A DNA stretch of 64,000 nucleotides, taken from the NCBI RefSeq assembly GCF_001921205.1, contig NZ_MSIE01000011.1, forward strand, positions 62,001 through 126,000. Reading direction: 5' to 3'. The notes beneath the pieces were generated by a model, which worked only from the letters and a program-made list of their open reading frames with translations, was not told the DNA's origin and did not search any database. Source of the stretch: Actinophytocola xanthii (GTDB taxonomy: Bacteria > Actinomycetota > Actinomycetes > Mycobacteriales > Pseudonocardiaceae). Made by a program: the position numbers and the translations under genes. The stretch's first letter is position 1. Each line of letters opens with the position of its first letter. Shown here in pieces: positions 60,583 to 64,000 of this stretch.

Positions 60583-61239
60583 TCATCCGGTGAAGTTGAC
60601 GTCACTGCAGAAGTAGTACGACTGGTCCAGGTGGCTGGCCTGCCAGATCGTGTAGACGATGTGGCGCCCCGTCCGCGAGCCCGCGTCCACCGGGATCTGG
60701 GTGTTGCTGGTCGGCGGGGTGCGCCCGACCTCCTTCACCAGCTGCAGGTCCGACCAGCGCAGGGCCTGGGTCGTCGGGTTGAAGCCCTGCCTGGTGATGT
60801 AGACCCGGTAGTAGTCCGCGCCGTGCAGGGCCTGGTCATGGACGTTGACGGTGAAGTTCCTCGGCTTGTTCACCGCACGCCAGTTGCCGACGGCGTCCAT
60901 CGCGGCGTAGCGGCCGCCCTGGGTCCGTCCGGCGCTGCACAGCTGCCCGTCGGGGACCGCCGCCTGGTGGTTACCCCCCACGTTCTCCCGGTAGAGACCG
61001 TTCCAGTTCCACATCGCGTTGGTGTCGGCCTGCCAGGCCTGCCAGCACATCGGGTCCTGGGTGGCCATGTTCGGGTTCTGGAAGTCGCTCCCCCACCGCT
61101 GCCAGCAGCCGTAGTTGCGCGACGGCGGGTCGGTCGTGCTGCCGTGCGCGCCGGCGGTGCCCGGCAGTGCGACCGTGAGCAGTGCCGCGGCGGACAGCGC
61201 GGACAGCGCCGCCGCCAGCAAACGAGTTCGAACGGACAC
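60583..61239 (-). CDS. AA10 lytic polysaccharide monooxygenase (second)
   Basis: 218 residues. The signal peptide ends GTAGA, exposing His32 of HGSTTDPPSRNYGCWQRWG, the typical opening of actinobacterial cellulose-active AA10. The second copper His is 139 (ALHGADYYRVYIT) and the end is SYYFCSDVNFTG. It differs clearly from the first AA10 and may oxidise C4 as well as C1. The ribosome site AGGAG is five bases before GTG 61239. No CBM. Confidence 0.93.
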   Translation of the reverse strand: MSVRTRLLAAALSALSAAALLTVALPGTAGAHGSTTDPPSRNYGCWQRWGSDFQNPNMATQDPMCWQAWQADTNAMWNWNGLYRENVGGNHQAAVPDGQLCSAGRTQGGRYAAMDAVGNWRAVNKPRNFTVNVHDQALHGADYYRVYITRQGFNPTTQALRWSDLQLVKEVGRTPPTSNTQIPVDAGSRTGRHIVYTIWQASHLDQSYYFCSDVNFTG

Positions 61240-61282
61240 GTGTGTCTCCTGACTTCGTTGTCACGAGGATTCGGAACGGTCT

Positions 61283-61296
61283 TGGGAACGCTCCCA
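61283..61296. promoter_or_regulatory. CebR operator variant, second AA10
   Basis: TGGGAACGCTCCCA, one base from the perfect palindrome, 43 bp upstream of the second AA10 start. The rest of the 330-bp gap (61240-61569) holds the GH6 terminator at 61456-61489 and no further gene that I can see. Confidence 0.8.
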
Positions 61297-61455
61297 AATC
61301 GGGACGGTAACCGCGTGGAAGCGCTTGGGAAAATCCGCTCCCCGCGGCCCGAACCGCCGACGGTCACGGATGGTGAGACCGACCGGCGGCCCGGGACCGA
61401 CGGGCTACACCGTTCAGGACTCGTTCAGCGCCGACCGATCACCACTGCCCGGGAT

Positions 61456-61489
61456 CGGCCGGGACCGGACCGCGGTCCGGTCCCGGCCG
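61456..61489. terminator. 34-bp perfect palindrome after the second GH6 gene
   Basis: The sequence at 61456-61489 is completely self-complementary, centred on GGACCGCGGTCC. It is about 80 bp after the GH6 stop (61570), so it is the likely terminator. With no loop bases it could also form a cruciform. Confidence 0.6.
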
Positions 61490-61569
61490 TTAGGCCAGGA
61501 GTGCGAACTTCGCACCGTCGCACCAGGACGGCGCTACCGACAGCGCCAGGAACGCTCCCTGGGCACGTC

Positions 61570-62586
<1,017 letters not shown>

Positions 62587-62678
62587 TCATCACTGCGGGT
62601 CAAGGCGGCGGCAGCTGCGGACGGGCTCCCACTATTATTGGCACGGCGTCGGGGCACGTGGAGGGCGGGAGTTGTGGA

Positions 62679-63713
62679 ATGGCGGGCAAGGGTCGGTCCC
62701 GAGCGAGCGGGCGCCCCACGCTGGAGCAGGTCGCCGTGGAGGCCAACGTGTCCCGGGGGACGGCCTCCAGGGTGGTGAACGGGTCGCTGGAGGTCAGTCC
62801 GTACGCCCTCAAGGCCGTCCGGGACGCGATCCGGAAGCTGGGCTACGTACCCAACCACGCGGCACGCAGTCTCGTCACTCGCCGTAGCGACACGGTACTG
62901 CTCGTGGTCTCCGAGTCCGAGGACCGGGTGTTCAGCGAGCCGTTCTTCGCGAGCATCGTGCGCGGGCTGAGCCAGGAGCTGTCCAACACTCCGCTGCAGC
63001 TCAACCTGGTGATGGCGAGCACCGGACGCCAGCACGACCGGGTCGAGCAGCTGGTGCGCAACGGGCACGTCGACGGGGTCATGCTGATCTCGCTGCACGG
63101 CGACGACCCCCTGCCGCAGAACCTGGTCGCCGCGGGCGCCCCGGTGGCGCTCATCGGCCGGCCGCCGGTGCCCGACGCCACCACGGTGCCCTACGTCGAC
63201 GCCGACAACGAGGCGGGCGCGCGAGCCGCGACCGAGTACCTCTACCGGCAGGGCAGGCGCCGCATCGCGACGATCACCGGACCGAGGGACATGGCGGCGG
63301 GCCTGGACCGCCTCAGCGGCTACCGCGCGGCGCTGCGCGGCAAGCGCGGGGTCACCCGCCTGGTCGCCCAGGGCGACTTCGGGCAGGCCAGCGGTGAGGC
63401 GGCGATGCGGGAGCTGTTGGGCAAGGACCCGGAGCTGGACGCGGTGTTCGCGGCGAGCGACCCGATGGCGGCCGGCGCCCTGCGTGCCCTGCGGGCCGCC
63501 GGGCGGCGGGTGCCCGACGACGTGGCCGTGATCGGCTTCGACGACTCCGATCTGGCCCGCAACACAAACCCGCTGCTCACCAGCGTCAGCCAGCCGACCC
63601 AACTGATGGGCCGCAAGCTCGCCGAGCTGCTGATCGCGCAGCTGCGTGAGCCGGAGGCAAAGCTGGCGCCGGTGATCCTGCCGACCGAGCTGGTCTGCCG
63701 CGAGTCGGCCTGA
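62679..63713 (+). CDS. cebR: LacI-family regulator, CebR/CelR-like
   Basis: 344 residues. The LacI helix-turn-helix and hinge read RPTLEQVAVEANVSRGTASRVVNGS (12-36) and AVRDAIRKLGYVPNHAARSLVTRRS. A periplasmic-binding-like effector domain contains FASIVRGLSQEL, GAPVALIGRPPV, AGARAATEYLYRQGRRRIATITGP, DAVFAASDPMAAGALRAL and DVAVIGFDDSDLAR. CebR/CelR repress cellulase genes and release DNA with cellobiose. Six matching operators nearby support this. No cebEFG importer is in the window. Confidence 0.9.
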   Translation: MAGKGRSRASGRPTLEQVAVEANVSRGTASRVVNGSLEVSPYALKAVRDAIRKLGYVPNHAARSLVTRRSDTVLLVVSESEDRVFSEPFFASIVRGLSQELSNTPLQLNLVMASTGRQHDRVEQLVRNGHVDGVMLISLHGDDPLPQNLVAAGAPVALIGRPPVPDATTVPYVDADNEAGARAATEYLYRQGRRRIATITGPRDMAAGLDRLSGYRAALRGKRGVTRLVAQGDFGQASGEAAMRELLGKDPELDAVFAASDPMAAGALRALRAAGRRVPDDVAVIGFDDSDLARNTNPLLTSVSQPTQLMGRKLAELLIAQLREPEAKLAPVILPTELVCRESA

Positions 63714-63765
63714 CAGCCGGCTCCAGGTCTTCCCGCCAGACGCCCCGAGCGTTATGGTGGGTTTC

Positions 63766-63779
63766 TGGGAGCGCTCCCA
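63766..63779. promoter_or_regulatory. CebR operator before the decayed gene
   Basis: TGGGAGCGCTCCCA, perfect, 38 bp upstream of the ATG of the broken frame at 63818. Confidence 0.83.
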
Positions 63780-63817
63780 AATCGCCACAACGACGTGTCG
63801 AGCCAAGAAGGAGCGAA

Positions 63818-63969
63818 ATGAAGAAGACCCTGACGTCGTGATCGCGGCTCGCGCCGCACTGTGCTCCCTCTCGTTCGCCCCCTCGACCGGGCCGGGCAGT
63901 GCCTCGGCCGACACCTCGGCGGTCAGCACCGTGTCCTACCGAGTTGGGGCGCGCCGCGCGGCGGGGTGA
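63818..63969 (+). pseudogene. Remnant of a CebR-controlled secreted protein gene
   Basis: AAGGAGCGAA and ATG 63818 start MKKTLTS, then TGA at 63839. In the next frame the sequence continues VVIAARAALCSLSFAPSTGPGSASADTSAVSTVSYRVG, which looks like a signal-peptide core, an ASA cleavage site and the start of a mature protein (VSTVSYRV resembles a CBM2 beginning). It then runs into an Arg/Gly-rich stretch and a stop at 63967. The simplest reading is a frameshift plus deletion. Alternative: sequencing error, or no gene. Confidence 0.5.
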
Positions 63970-64000
63970 GGCGGCGCTAGGGTGCGGCGGTGTTCCTCGA

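Noticed and set aside
61312-61327. Possible further CebR site near TGGAAGCGCTTGGGA, and a half-site at 61548-61560
   Set aside because: Too many mismatches to the 14-bp palindrome; not counted among the six boxes.
63990-64000. Possible GTG start of a next gene at the window edge
   Set aside because: Only four codons are visible; nothing supports it.

Overview
The window is a high-GC actinomycete chromosome. A Pup-proteasome system (arc, dop, pup, prcB, prcA, pafA), mycothiol synthesis (mshC), an F420-type PPOX oxidoreductase, pafB-pafC-tatA-tatC-helY, TAnnnT-type leaderless starts and very high third-position GC all fit the mycelial Actinobacteria. The gene order from the 5'-3' exonuclease to mshC parallels the Mycobacterium tuberculosis Rv2090-Rv2130c block. 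A Pseudonocardiaceae-like host (Actinosynnema/Saccharothrix type) is my inference; no rRNA or species marker is present.

Layout. 1-1216: 5' part of an AfsR/SARP-type regulator. 1261-2205: exonuclease. 2234-3706: ArsR / AHSA1 / RibD-like operon. 3776-6226: Eis-like acetyltransferase with a coupled micro-lipoprotein, and two DUF4333-type envelope proteins. 6366-15426: mostly one minus-strand series, pafB-pafC-orf-tatA-tatC-lipid kinase-YCII-ECF42 sigma-helY. 15561-19962: a 4.4-kb accessory block (FadR regulator plus hydroxylase; TetR divergent from an MMPL exporter) separating pafA from pafB. 20099-28009: proteasome/pupylation locus with an aldo-keto reductase inside it. 28282-33934: five single-pass, low-complexity envelope proteins, a MerR/methyltransferase divergon and trmI. 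33945-42495: site-2 protease, RecB-like nuclease, thioesterase, hisG-hisE, HAD phosphatase, small zinc-ribbon protein, PAC2 protein, MFS transporter, mshC. 42655-51943: a signal-less subtilase with a separately encoded I9-like small protein, an aldo-keto reductase, a two-unit ricin-type lectin, hrpA, a PPOX protein and a HipA_2-DUF3037-Sua5/YciO operon following an M23 peptidase.

52771-64000 is a compact cellulose/xylan degradation island. A minus-strand series GH48 - GH9(CBM3c) - GH10 - GH6 is divergent from an AA10 LPMO. A second AA10, a second GH6 and a LacI-family CebR/CelR-like regulator follow. Six copies of the 14-bp CebR palindrome TGGGAGCGCTCCCA, or one-base variants of it, lie in front of these genes. 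One of the six is inside the GH48 signal-peptide codons, and another precedes what looks like a frameshifted, decayed secreted gene. The enzymes cover reducing-end and non-reducing-end exo attack, processive endo attack, oxidative cleavage and xylan hydrolysis. The regulator probably de-represses them together when cellobiose or a related oligosaccharide appears.

The most unusual items are the in-gene CebR operator, the subtilase with a detached propeptide-like partner, the two-unit ricin lectin with nearly duplicated DNA, the HipA_2/DUF3037 operon, a perfect 20-bp MerR-type operator with no linked regulator, and a Pup that already ends in Glu. All functions are assigned by reading the sequence; no search was run.
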